A stretch of 64,000 nt of DNA from Corynebacterium uropygiale (GTDB taxonomy: Bacteria > Actinomycetota > Actinomycetes > Mycobacteriales > Mycobacteriaceae): the NCBI RefSeq assembly GCF_021568315.1, contig NZ_JAKGSI010000003.1, positions 248,001 through 312,000 of the forward strand, given 5' to 3'. Made by a program: the position numbers and the translations under genes. Shown one piece after another: positions 36,190 to 44,488 of this stretch (the stretch's first letter is position 1; every line of letters starts with the position of its first letter). Under the pieces are notes generated by a model that was given only the letters and a program-made list of their open reading frames with translations, ran no database searches and was not told the origin of the DNA.

Positions 36190-38202
36190 TTAGGGGCGGT
36201 AGTCGGTGACCGTGCGGTAGGCGATCTCCTCTCGGTCCTCCTCTGCCACCGTGGGCAGGCGGAAGATGTGCGCGACATCGCGCATGGGCTCAAGGCGCAC
36301 GAAGTTGTGCGTGGACCAGGTGTAGGTGGCGCCCGTGACGAGGTCATGGACGGGGAAGTCCTGCGCCGACGCCAGCCCGAGCTCCTTGAGGTCCAGGTGC
36401 ACGGTGGCTTCCTGAGCGTTGCGGGGATCGAGGTTCACGACGACGAGGATCGCGTTTCCTGTCGTGGGATTCACCTTGGAGTAGGCGATGATGTGCTCGT
36501 TGTCGACCTCATGGAAGTGGAGGGTGCGCAGCTGCTGGAGGGCGGGGTTGTTCCGGCGAATCGCGTTGAGCGAGGTGATGTAGGGCTCCAGCGAGTTGCC
36601 CCGGGCGAGTTCCAGCTCGAAGTTCCGCGGCTTGAGCTGGTACTTCTCCGAGTCGAGGTACTCCTCGCTACCGGGTTTGAGAGCACGGTTCTCGTAGAGC
36701 TCATAGCCGGAGTAGACGCCCCACAGCGGGGAGAGCGTGGCGGCCAGCGCCGCGCGGATGGCGAACATCGCGCGCCCGCCGTACTGGAGGGAGGCGTGGA
36801 GGATATCGGGGGTGTTGACAAAGAGGTTGGGCCGGAAGACGTCGGCCATCTCGGCCATGTCAGTGGCGAACTCGGTGATCTCCTCCTTGGTCACCTTCCA
36901 GGTGAAGTAGGTGTAGGACTGGGAGAACCCTGCCTTCGCCAGGCCGTAGAGGCGCGCCGGGCGCGTGAAGGCTTCGGCGAGGAAGATGACCTCCGGGTTC
37001 GTGCTGTGCACTTCCTTGATGAGCCAGGACCAGAACTCCGCCGGCTTGGTGTGCGGGTTATCCACGCGGAAGGTGGTGACGCCAAGATCCACCCAGTGGC
37101 GGACGACGCGAAGAATCTCCTGGTAGATCTCCTTCGGAGCGTTAAAGAAGTTGAGCGGGTAAATGTCCTGGTACTTCTTGGGCGGGTTCTCCGCGTAGGC
37201 GATGGTGCCGTCGGCGAGGATGGTGAAGAACTCCGGGTGCTCGGTGGCCCAGGGGTGATCGGGGGCGGCCTGCAGCGCCAGGTCGAGCGCCACCTCAAGC
37301 CCCAGCCCCTTGGCGTAGTGGAGCAGCTCAACGAAGTCCTTCTCGGTGCCGAGCTTCGGGTGGATGGCGTCGTGCCCGCCCTCCTTCGCGCCGATAGCCC
37401 ACGGAGAGCCGACGTCCCCCGGCTCCGGGGTCAGCGTGTTGTTGCGCCCCTTGCGGTTGATCCGGCCGATGGGGTGGATGGGCGGGAAGTACACCGTGTC
37501 GAATCCCATGGCGGCGACGCGATCGAGCGCCTTGGCCGTCGTGGCGAAGGTGCCGTGGACGGGGTTGCCGTCCTCGTCCCAGCCGCCCGTCGAGCGGGGG
37601 AAGAGCTCATACCAGGAGTTGACCAGCGCCTCCCGGCGCTCCACGGAGACGGCGTGCGGGGTGCCGCGGCGGATCTCCTCGCGCAGCGGCTGCGCGTGGA
37701 GGATCGCGAGGGTCTCGGGGCTCATGGCCTGGGCGACTCTCTCGTGGAGGTCACCGGGGGCGGCGAGGACCTCGGCGACGGAGCGCAGGTGGGCGGCCTC
37801 CTTCCCGGTGTGCTCGGCGGCCGCGCGTCGGAAGATGTCAATGCCGTGGGCGAGGTCATTGGCCAGTTCGTCCTCGTCCTGGCCGGCCTCGAGCTTTTTG
37901 GAGACGGCCCAGCGCCAGGTGGCCATGGGATCCGACCAGGCGTCGATCTGGAAGGTCCACGTACCGACGCGGTCCGGGGTGATAATGGCATGGACGCGGT
38001 CGACGTTCTCCCGGTCCTGGGTCATCGTGATGTGCCGCGGGGTGCTCTCCCCGGGGGCGTGGACGGTGAGCGTGGCACCGACGGCGTCGTGCCCCTCGCG
38101 CCACACGAGAGCCGTGATGGGAAGCACCTCTCCGACCACGGCTTTCGAGGCGACCGTGGCGCCGGAAATCTCAGGGCGGACGTCATCGATCTGTCCGGAC
38201 AT
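36190..38202 (-). CDS. glgE: Maltose-1-phosphate maltosyltransferase GlgE
   Basis: Extends alpha-1,4-glucan with maltose from maltose-1-phosphate, linking trehalose to glycogen synthesis. I start it at 38202 (MSGQIDDVRPEISGATVASK), with AGGTGAT three bases from the ATG, giving 670 residues. Family features include AVVGEVLPITALVWREGHDA, VTTFRVDNPHTKPAEFW (nucleophile Asp), VIFLAEAFTRPARL (acid Glu) and DYWRP-like end TDYRP. An ATG at 38241, five bases after a TACTCT hexamer, would add 13 residues and cannot be excluded. The open frame continues far upstream but only as a shadow of the next gene. Confidence 0.94.
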   Translation of the reverse strand: MSGQIDDVRPEISGATVASKAVVGEVLPITALVWREGHDAVGATLTVHAPGESTPRHITMTQDRENVDRVHAIITPDRVGTWTFQIDAWSDPMATWRWAVSKKLEAGQDEDELANDLAHGIDIFRRAAAEHTGKEAAHLRSVAEVLAAPGDLHERVAQAMSPETLAILHAQPLREEIRRGTPHAVSVERREALVNSWYELFPRSTGGWDEDGNPVHGTFATTAKALDRVAAMGFDTVYFPPIHPIGRINRKGRNNTLTPEPGDVGSPWAIGAKEGGHDAIHPKLGTEKDFVELLHYAKGLGLEVALDLALQAAPDHPWATEHPEFFTILADGTIAYAENPPKKYQDIYPLNFFNAPKEIYQEILRVVRHWVDLGVTTFRVDNPHTKPAEFWSWLIKEVHSTNPEVIFLAEAFTRPARLYGLAKAGFSQSYTYFTWKVTKEEITEFATDMAEMADVFRPNLFVNTPDILHASLQYGGRAMFAIRAALAATLSPLWGVYSGYELYENRALKPGSEEYLDSEKYQLKPRNFELELARGNSLEPYITSLNAIRRNNPALQQLRTLHFHEVDNEHIIAYSKVNPTTGNAILVVVNLDPRNAQEATVHLDLKELGLASAQDFPVHDLVTGATYTWSTHNFVRLEPMRDVAHIFRLPTVAEEDREEIAYRTVTDYRP

Positions 38203-38346
38203 GTCATCACCTAACGTTTCATGGATTCGTGCAGTGTCCATCTCAAAGAGTAGTTGAGGATGGGTGGACGCACGGGCCGCCGTGGGCAATGGGGGTAAAG
38301 GGAGAACACCCGCTGTGTCCCGCCACACTCGCGGGCCCTTTTGGGC

Positions 38347-38352
38347 CATGAT
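38347..38352 (+). promoter_or_regulatory. Candidate -10 for the ABC ATPase gene (CATGAT)
   Basis: CATGAT ends six bases before the GTG at 38359. This is one mismatch from the TANNNT pattern and so a weaker case than the others; GGAGGT fills the spacer. Confidence 0.3.
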
Positions 38353-38358
38353 GGAGGT

Positions 38359-39156
38359 GTGTGTGAGTACAACGAAGACCTTCTCATCGATTTCCGTGGC
38401 GTGAGCTTCATCCGGGGCGGAAAGACCCTCGTGGGGCCCGTGGACTGGCAGGTTGAGCTCGACGAACGCTGGGTCATCATCGGCCCCAACGGCGCGGGGA
38501 AGACCACGTTGATTCGCATGGCCTCCGCGGAGGAATTCCCCAGCAGCGGCGAGGCCATCATCATGGGAGAGAGGATCGGCCGGACGGACATGCGTGACCT
38601 CCGCGCCATGATTGGCGTCTCCTCCTCGGCCGTCGGGAACCGCATTCCCCCGACGGAGAAGGTAGGCGACCTGGTGATTTCCGCCGGTTACGCGATCCTT
38701 GGCCGCTGGCGGGAGGAGTATGACACCTTCGACGAAAGCCGCTCCGAGGAGATCCTCCGCCAGGTGGGCGCCTGGCACCTGAGGGAGCGGACATGGGGGA
38801 CCCTGTCTGAGGGGGAGCGCAAGCGCGTCCTCATCGCCCGCGCCCTCATGACCAATCCCGAGCTCCTCATCCTCGACGAGCCGGGGGCGGGCATGGACCT
38901 CGGCGGGCGCGAGGACCTCGTCGCCTATCTCAAGGAGTTGGCGATGGACCCGGATGCGCCGGCCATCGTCATGATTACTCACCACGTGGAGGAGATCCCG
39001 GAGGGCTTTAGCCACGCCCTCATCCTCGATGAGGGCTCGGTGGTGGCGCAGGGGCTTATCGACGACGTCCTCACCTCCGAGAACCTCTCCACGGCCTTCC
39101 ACCAGCCGATTACCGTCGACCGGATCGGGGATCGCTTCTTCGCGCGCCGGGCATAG
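38359..39156 (+). CDS. ABC transporter ATP-binding protein
   Basis: A single ABC domain, 265 residues: Walker A GPNGAGKTT, signature LSEGERKRV (usual LSGGQ, so degenerate), Walker B LLILDEPGAGMD and switch His in MITHHVEEIP. There is no membrane domain and no permease gene nearby. The sequence resembles the stand-alone ATPases that sit between glgE and a NUDIX gene in corynebacteria. The substrate is unknown. The GTG at 38359 is preferred; a TTG at 38341 is possible. Confidence 0.8.
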   Translation: MCEYNEDLLIDFRGVSFIRGGKTLVGPVDWQVELDERWVIIGPNGAGKTTLIRMASAEEFPSSGEAIIMGERIGRTDMRDLRAMIGVSSSAVGNRIPPTEKVGDLVISAGYAILGRWREEYDTFDESRSEEILRQVGAWHLRERTWGTLSEGERKRVLIARALMTNPELLILDEPGAGMDLGGREDLVAYLKELAMDPDAPAIVMITHHVEEIPEGFSHALILDEGSVVAQGLIDDVLTSENLSTAFHQPITVDRIGDRFFARRA

Positions 39157-39200
39157 CGCTGCTTAGTACACCTCCTGTGCCCCCGCTGCGTACCCCCGGC

Positions 39201-39206
39201 TACAAT
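39201..39206 (+). promoter_or_regulatory. -10 for the NUDIX gene (TACAAT)
   Basis: Strong TACAAT hexamer; transcription would start near 39213 and include the AAGGAG ribosome site at 39231-39236. Confidence 0.5.
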
Positions 39207-39246
39207 TTGGGTGCCAGGGTCCTCGTCGGGAAGGAGCGTGATCGGT

Positions 39247-40050
39247 GTGGCGATTGCCGGTCCACGCAGCGGATATGGTGGCTCCAAGCTGGCTGCCACC
39301 GTCCTTCTCATCCGCGATGGCGCCCAGGGGCTCGAGGTGTGGATGCAAGAGCGCGTCAACACCATGCCGAACTATCCGGGCATGACGGTCTTCCCCGGTG
39401 GTGGGGTTGACCCGCGGGACTACCCCCCAAAATCGTGGGATTCGGGCCACCTGTGGACGGGGCCGTCGGTCATTTCTCTGGCGCGCACGATGGGGACGAG
39501 TAAGGACAAAGCCCATGCGCTGCTTTTCGCCGCGGTCCGGGAGACCTTCGAGGAAACGGGCACGCTCCTCGCTGTGCACGAGGAGGGCCACCCCATCACG
39601 GACGCCACCCCCTATCACGGGGATCGGCTGGGGCTGGAGTCCCATCGCCTCTCGCTCACGAGCGTTCTCGAGGCCAACTCCCTCAAAGTGGACTCGACGC
39701 TCGTGCGCCCCTTCGCCCGGTGGGTGGGGAAGGCGGACACCGGGATCTGGTTCGATACCTTCTCCTTCCTCGCCCGCCAGCCGGAGGGACAGCACCCCGA
39801 CTCGGACAATACGGAGACGGACTCCGCTGGCTGGTTCCCGCCCTCCCTCCTGCTGGAGGGCTGGCGGCACGGCCTCGTCCGCTTCGTCATTCCCACGTGG
39901 GCCCAGTTGAAGGAGCTCGCGCACTATGAGAGCGCGGCGGAGGCGCTTGCCGACGCCCATAACGCCGACATGGAGCCCCACGTCGGCGAACTCCGGGATG
40001 ACCCCCGCTACGAGGAGTTCTACACGCACACGCCCATTGACCGGATCTAG
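39247..40050 (+). CDS. NUDIX hydrolase
   Basis: Hydrolyses a nucleoside diphosphate linked to another group; substrate unknown. The 267 residues have a Nudix box split by an insertion: FPGGGVDPRD, then about 35 residues, then AVRETFEETGTLL. This split form is typical of the RNA-decapping-like (NUDT19-like) branch found in actinobacteria. Start is the GTG at 39247, ten bases after AAGGAG; GTGs at 39238 and 39211 are alternatives. Confidence 0.85.
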   Translation: MAIAGPRSGYGGSKLAATVLLIRDGAQGLEVWMQERVNTMPNYPGMTVFPGGGVDPRDYPPKSWDSGHLWTGPSVISLARTMGTSKDKAHALLFAAVRETFEETGTLLAVHEEGHPITDATPYHGDRLGLESHRLSLTSVLEANSLKVDSTLVRPFARWVGKADTGIWFDTFSFLARQPEGQHPDSDNTETDSAGWFPPSLLLEGWRHGLVRFVIPTWAQLKELAHYESAAEALADAHNADMEPHVGELRDDPRYEEFYTHTPIDRI

Positions 40051-40098
40051 CCGGGTCCCGCCGGGTCTCGCCGGCCGCGAAGGTTCCCGGCTTCGCGC

Positions 40099-40104
40099 TA
40101 TCCT
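40099..40104 (+). promoter_or_regulatory. -10 for the methyltransferase gene (TATCCT)
   Basis: TATCCT followed by 11 bases and the ATG at 40116, so the leader would be at most a few bases. Confidence 0.4.
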
Positions 40105-40115
40105 CAAAAGCTGTT

Positions 40116-41336
40116 ATGAGCTACACCCTCGACGAACTGCGCTTCCTCCGCGATACCATGCCCGACATCCAGGAGCGCTGCGCCGACCTCCAGCTGAGCG
40201 GCGGCTCCCTGGTGAGTGACGTCGCCGAGCTGCGGGCCGTCTACGGGGACTATGGGCGCGCGGCGGCGGAGCTCGTGCAAGCCCAGCGCTCCGGCGTGGC
40301 GGCGGGGAAGTTCCCGGGGGATTGGCTCGTCTGCCATGACTCCGCCCAGCAGGCCACCCCGCGGGTGGTCGCTGAGGCCCGAGCCCGGCGGATCGTCCGG
40401 GCCATGGGGGAGGGCAGCATCGTTCACGACGTCACCTGCTCCGTCGGCACGGAGGGGGCTGCCCTTCTCGACGCGGGCCTGCGCACGGTGGGCTCGGACC
40501 TTGATCCCGTTCGCTGCGCCATGGCGGCGTGGAACCTGCGCGGGCGCGGCGCGCTCATCACGCGGGCAGATGCCCTGCGCCCGAGCTCGCGGGCGGAGGT
40601 CATCGTGGCGGATCCCGCCCGACGGCACGCTGGGCGCCGCATCACCTCCCCGCGGCAGCTCATCCCGCCGCTGCCCGATGTGGTGGAGACCTATCGCGGC
40701 CGGGAGATGGCGATCAAGTGCGCCCCGGGGCTGGACTATTCCTTCTGGGAGGGGCTGGTCAGCGTGGTGAGCGTGGACGGCGGGGTGAAAGAGGCCTGCC
40801 TGTATACTCCGGGGCTCGGCGGCGGGGCGCGCCGGGAGGCGATCATCCTGCGCTCGGGATTCCGCGATCACCTCGATGATCTCCTGCCCGATGAGCCCGA
40901 GCGCGACCTCGCCGGGGAGCCCGGCACGTGGATCATCGATCCCGACGGGGCGATCGTCCGCGCGGGTCTCGTGCGCCACTATGCCGTGCGCGAGGGGCTC
41001 TGGATGCTCGACGAGCGGATCGCCTACCTCACCGGGGATCACGTCCCCGCCGGGACCAGCGGCTTCCGTGTCCTGGAGACCTGCCCGGTGAAGAAGGTGC
41101 GCCAGGTGCTGCAGCGCCGGGACTGCGGGCGCGTCGAGATCCTGTGCCGCGGGGTGGATATCGATCCGGATCGTTTGCGTCGTTCCCTCAAGCTCAAAGG
41201 CAGTCAATCCCTGGGGCTCGTGCTCACCCGGCAGGGGCGCAGTGCGGTGGCGATCGTCTGTGGTCCGCGCACGTGGGCGGAGGAGGGCCCTTCCCCGCGC
41301 CCCTCTTCTGGGACTACACTAGGCCGTCGATACTGA
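40116..41336 (+). CDS. Class I SAM-dependent methyltransferase with THUMP-like C-terminal domain
   Basis: The 406 residues have an N-terminal helical segment, a SAM-binding core (VHDVTCSVGTEGAALLDAG, TVGSDLDPVRCAMAAWN, VIVADPARRHAGRR) and a C-terminal domain (RVLETCPVKKVRQVLQRRDC, GRVEILCRGVDIDPDRLRR) of the THUMP-like family. The DPARR motif stands where tRNA/rRNA methyltransferases have (N/D)PP(Y/F). An RNA substrate is likely but unproven. The next gene's promoter lies in its 3' end. Confidence 0.8.
   Translation: MSYTLDELRFLRDTMPDIQERCADLQLSGGSLVSDVAELRAVYGDYGRAAAELVQAQRSGVAAGKFPGDWLVCHDSAQQATPRVVAEARARRIVRAMGEGSIVHDVTCSVGTEGAALLDAGLRTVGSDLDPVRCAMAAWNLRGRGALITRADALRPSSRAEVIVADPARRHAGRRITSPRQLIPPLPDVVETYRGREMAIKCAPGLDYSFWEGLVSVVSVDGGVKEACLYTPGLGGGARREAIILRSGFRDHLDDLLPDEPERDLAGEPGTWIIDPDGAIVRAGLVRHYAVREGLWMLDERIAYLTGDHVPAGTSGFRVLETCPVKKVRQVLQRRDCGRVEILCRGVDIDPDRLRRSLKLKGSQSLGLVLTRQGRSAVAIVCGPRTWAEEGPSPRPSSGTTLGRRY
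41315..41320 (+). promoter_or_regulatory. -10 for etfBA (TACACT)
   Basis: TACACT lies inside the last codons of the methyltransferase gene, with a leader of about 37 bases containing GGGAGGA before the etfB ATG. Confidence 0.45.
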
Positions 41337-41363
41337 AGAAACTCACATACGGGAGGACACTTC

Positions 41364-42176
41364 ATGCCCACCATCGTGGTGCTTGTGAAGAACGTGCCAG
41401 ATACTTGGTCCGAAAAATCCTTGGAGGAGGACTACACGCTCCTGCGCGATAGTTCGGATAGCTCGGTGGACAACGTCATTGACGAGGTCAACCAGTATGC
41501 CGTCGAGCAGGCTCTCCGGATCAAGGAAGCAGACCCGGAGGCCGGCTACCGCGTGGTCGTCCTGAGCGCCGGCCCCGAGGAGGCGGATAAGGCGCTGCGC
41601 ACCGCCCTCGCGATGGGTGCCGACGACGCCATCCACCTCTGCGATGAGCGCATGGCAGGCTCGGATGTGCTGGGCACGGCGTGGGCGCTGACCTCGGCGA
41701 TTCGCACGATTGACGACGTCCAGCTGGTCATCGCGGGCTCGGCCTCCTCCGATGGAGCCTCGGGCGCGGTGCCCGGCATCATCGCTGAGTACCTCCCCGC
41801 CGCGGCGCTCACCCACCTGAAGAGCGTGAGCGTGGCGGACGGCGTGGTCCGCGGGGTGCGCGAGACCAGCGCCGGGGAGTGGGAGCTCGAGGCCTCGCTG
41901 CCCGCCGTCATCTCGGTGGGGGAGCAGGCGGACCGCCCGCGCTACCCCAACTTTAAGGGGCTGGCGGCCGCGAAGAAGGCCACCATCACCCGCCTCCAGC
42001 TGGAGAACATTGGCGTCCTGGAGAACCAGGTGGGGCTCGCCCATGCGGCCACGGCCGTGACGGCCGCTGAGACCCGCGAGGCGCGCGGCGCCGGCACGAT
42101 CATCAGGGACAACGATCCCGCCGCGACGGCCGCCGCCATCGCCGACTTCCTCGACGAACGCTCTCTCCTTAAATAA
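41364..42176 (+). CDS. etfB: Electron transfer flavoprotein beta subunit
   Basis: With EtfA carries electrons from acyl-CoA and other dehydrogenases to the quinone pool. The 270 residues begin IVVLVKNVPDTW and show DEVNQYAVEQALRIKE and the beta-subunit signature region RETSAGEWELEASLPAVISV. It lies 29 bases upstream of etfA. No ETF-quinone oxidoreductase gene is seen here. Confidence 0.95.
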   Translation: MPTIVVLVKNVPDTWSEKSLEEDYTLLRDSSDSSVDNVIDEVNQYAVEQALRIKEADPEAGYRVVVLSAGPEEADKALRTALAMGADDAIHLCDERMAGSDVLGTAWALTSAIRTIDDVQLVIAGSASSDGASGAVPGIIAEYLPAAALTHLKSVSVADGVVRGVRETSAGEWELEASLPAVISVGEQADRPRYPNFKGLAAAKKATITRLQLENIGVLENQVGLAHAATAVTAAETREARGAGTIIRDNDPAATAAAIADFLDERSLLK

Positions 42177-42205
42177 GCCATTCCAGGAAGGTAAAGGACT
42201 ACTCC

Positions 42206-43168
42206 GTGAGTATTCTCAACGTCATCATTGACCAGCGTGAGGGCGATCTCGACGTCGCGAGCGCCGAGCTCATCGCCGCGGCCCGCCCCGCGGGGGAGGT
42301 CAACGCGATCGTCCTGGCAGGGGCTGAGAAGGCCCAGGCGTGGGGCGCGCGCCTCGGGGAGCTGGGTGTGCAAAAGGTATTCTACCGGGCCCAGGAGGGC
42401 ACCGAGGACCTCTTCGAGGTCACCGATCTCCAGTTCATCCACCACGTCGTCTACCACTACTCCCAGGGGTCGGTTGTGCTGGCCCACACCGCCGAGGGCG
42501 GGGACATCGCCGGGCGGCTCGCCGCGCGGCTCGGCTCCGGCGTGCTCACCGACGTCGTGGCCCTTCGCGCCGACGGCAGCGCCCAGCAGTCGATCTTCGG
42601 TGACAAGGTCACCATCACCGCTGCGGTCGGCGGGGCCTGCCCCGTGTACACCGTGCGCCCGGGCGCCGTCGAGCCCGAGGAGAACCCGCAGGCCGGGGCG
42701 GGGGAGCTCTGCCCGGTGGACTTCGTTGCCCAGGAGGCGCCCGGTGCCCGCGTGCTGAGCTTCACTCCGGCGGTCAAGGGGGACCGCCCCGAGCTCAGCC
42801 AGGCGAAGGTCGTCGTGGCCGGCGGCCGCGGCGTGGGGGAGGAGGAGAACTTCCACTCCGTCCTCGAGCCGCTGGCCGACGCTCTGGGTGCGGCCGTGGG
42901 CGTCACGCGCGACGTCGTCGACCTGGGCCACTACCCGGCCCAGTTCCAGATCGGCCAGACCGGCGCGACCGTCTCCCCGGATCTCTACATCGGCGCGGGC
43001 ATCTCCGGCGCCATTCAGCACACCTCCGGGATGCAGACCGCCGGGACGATCGTCGTCATCAATAACGACGAGGACGCCCCCATCTTCCAGATCGCGGACC
43101 TGGGCGTGGTGGGCGACCTCTTCGACGTGCTCCCGGCGCTGACGAAGGAAATCGAGTCCCGCCGATGA
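42206..43168 (+). CDS. etfA: Electron transfer flavoprotein alpha subunit
   Basis: FAD-binding partner of EtfB. The 320 residues have the C-terminal FAD motif KVVVAGGRGVGEEENF and LYIGAGISGAIQHTSGMQTAG, TIVVINNDEDAPIFQIADLGV. Start is a GTG with AAAGGA eight bases upstream. Its stop overlaps the ATG of the cysteine desulfurase gene. Confidence 0.96.
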   Translation: MSILNVIIDQREGDLDVASAELIAAARPAGEVNAIVLAGAEKAQAWGARLGELGVQKVFYRAQEGTEDLFEVTDLQFIHHVVYHYSQGSVVLAHTAEGGDIAGRLAARLGSGVLTDVVALRADGSAQQSIFGDKVTITAAVGGACPVYTVRPGAVEPEENPQAGAGELCPVDFVAQEAPGARVLSFTPAVKGDRPELSQAKVVVAGGRGVGEEENFHSVLEPLADALGAAVGVTRDVVDLGHYPAQFQIGQTGATVSPDLYIGAGISGAIQHTSGMQTAGTIVVINNDEDAPIFQIADLGVVGDLFDVLPALTKEIESRR

Positions 43169-44280
43169 GCCACTACCTCGATCACGCGGCCACCACGCCC
43201 ATGCGCCGCTGCGCCGTGGAGGCCCTGGCCACCCACGCGGGACTGCTCAACCCGGGAGGGCAGTACGCCTCGGGGCGCGAGGCGCGCCGGGTGCTCGAGG
43301 AATCCCGCGAGCAGATCGCCGAGCTGCTGGGGGCCGATCCCATCGAGGTGATTTTTACGGCCTCGGGAACGGAGGGGGACAACATCGCCATCCAGGGGCT
43401 CTATGCGGCCTCTCCGCTTCGCCGCGTGGTGTCCACGCCCATCGAGCACTCGGCGGTGCGTGAGACGATCAGCCACCTGCCCGGGGTGGAGTCGGAGCTC
43501 CTGCCCCTCGACGAGGGCGGACACGTGAGCGAGCTCAGCCTCCTCGATGAGCCCGCCGCCCTCGCGACCTCCATGTGGGCCAACAACGAGACCGGCGCGA
43601 TCCAGCCGGTCGCGGAGATCGCCGCCCGCGCTGCGGCCGCCGGAACGCCCGTTCATATCGACGCTGTCCAGGTGGTGGGTAAGCTGCCGGTGGACTTCCA
43701 TGCCCTCGGAGCGACGACGCTTGCCGCCAGCGCCCACAAGTTCGGCGGCCCCCGCGGGGTGGGGGTGCTCCTGGCGCGGCGTTCGCCGGCCCCCTCCGCC
43801 GTGCTCTTCGGCGGCGGGCAGGAGCGAGGAATCCGGCCCGGGACCTCGAATGTTGCCGGTGCGGCCGCCACCGCGGCGGCGCTGGCAGAAGCGAGCGCCG
43901 AGATGGAGGCGGAGGAGGCGCGCCTTCGCGCCCTGCGGGAGAGGCTGCGGGAGGGGATCCTCGCCCGGGTGTCGGACGTCGAGGTCCATACCGCTGAGCC
44001 GGCACTGCCCACGCACCTGCACCTGAGCTTTCCCGGCGCGGTGGGCGATAGCCTCATCATGCTGCTCGACGCGGCGGGAGTGGAGGCGAGCACCGGCTCG
44101 GCCTGCTCCCAGGGCGTGAACCGGGCAAGCCACGTGCTGGAGGCCATGGGGGTGAGCCTGGAGAGCGCCCGAGGGGCGCTTCGCCTCACCCTCGGCAGAA
44201 CGACGACGCAGGCCGACATCGACGCGGTGCTGGGCGTCCTACCCAGGGTGGTGGAGCGCGCCCGCGCGGCGGGGGTCTAG
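43165..44280 (+). CDS. Cysteine desulfurase (NifS/IscS-like)
   Basis: PLP enzyme that takes sulfur from cysteine. The 371 residues include the start YLDHAATTPMRR, WANNETGAIQP, the PLP lysine in ASAHKFGGPRGVG, GGGQERGIRPGT and the active Cys in ASTGSACSQGVNRAS. It overlaps etfA by four bases (ATGA). The thiouridylase MnmA, encoded 5 kb away, needs such a sulfur donor, and a role in tRNA thiolation is likely. No scaffold genes (iscU, suf) are adjacent. Confidence 0.92.
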   Translation: MSHYLDHAATTPMRRCAVEALATHAGLLNPGGQYASGREARRVLEESREQIAELLGADPIEVIFTASGTEGDNIAIQGLYAASPLRRVVSTPIEHSAVRETISHLPGVESELLPLDEGGHVSELSLLDEPAALATSMWANNETGAIQPVAEIAARAAAAGTPVHIDAVQVVGKLPVDFHALGATTLAASAHKFGGPRGVGVLLARRSPAPSAVLFGGGQERGIRPGTSNVAGAAATAAALAEASAEMEAEEARLRALRERLREGILARVSDVEVHTAEPALPTHLHLSFPGAVGDSLIMLLDAAGVEASTGSACSQGVNRASHVLEAMGVSLESARGALRLTLGRTTTQADIDAVLGVLPRVVERARAAGV

Positions 44281-44430
44281 TGCTCCTTGCGCTGGCCTTG
44301 CACTTGCCCCGCTGCCGCATCAAAGCTGGGAGAAAGCTGGGAGCCCGGGTTCTGCGGGGCCCGGTGTTCCCGTCGTCGCCCCTTGTGACCTGGGACGATG
44401 CGGCTTAATATAAAAGGTTCCTGTTAACTG

Positions 44431-44459
44431 CCGGGCGGGCGCCGGGAATGCTCGCCCGG
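44431..44459. repeat. Inverted repeat upstream of the esterase gene
   Basis: CCGGGCGGGC pairs with GCTCGCCCGG across a 9-base loop (one G-T pair). It is 16 bases upstream of the -10 and has no T-run, so it may be an operator or a weak terminator. Confidence 0.4.
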
Positions 44460-44474
44460 GCGGGGCCTGAGGGC

Positions 44475-44480
44475 TAGCCT
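44475..44480 (+). promoter_or_regulatory. -10 of a probable leaderless promoter for the esterase (TAGCCT)
   Basis: TAGCCT, eight bases, then the GTG at 44489 with no ribosome site. Confidence 0.5.
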
Positions 44481-44488
44481 CACTGGAC

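Noticed and set aside
38203-39102. 900-base upstream extension of the glgE frame
   Set aside because: It lies antisense to the ABC ATPase gene, which has all its motifs. GlgE begins properly at 38202.
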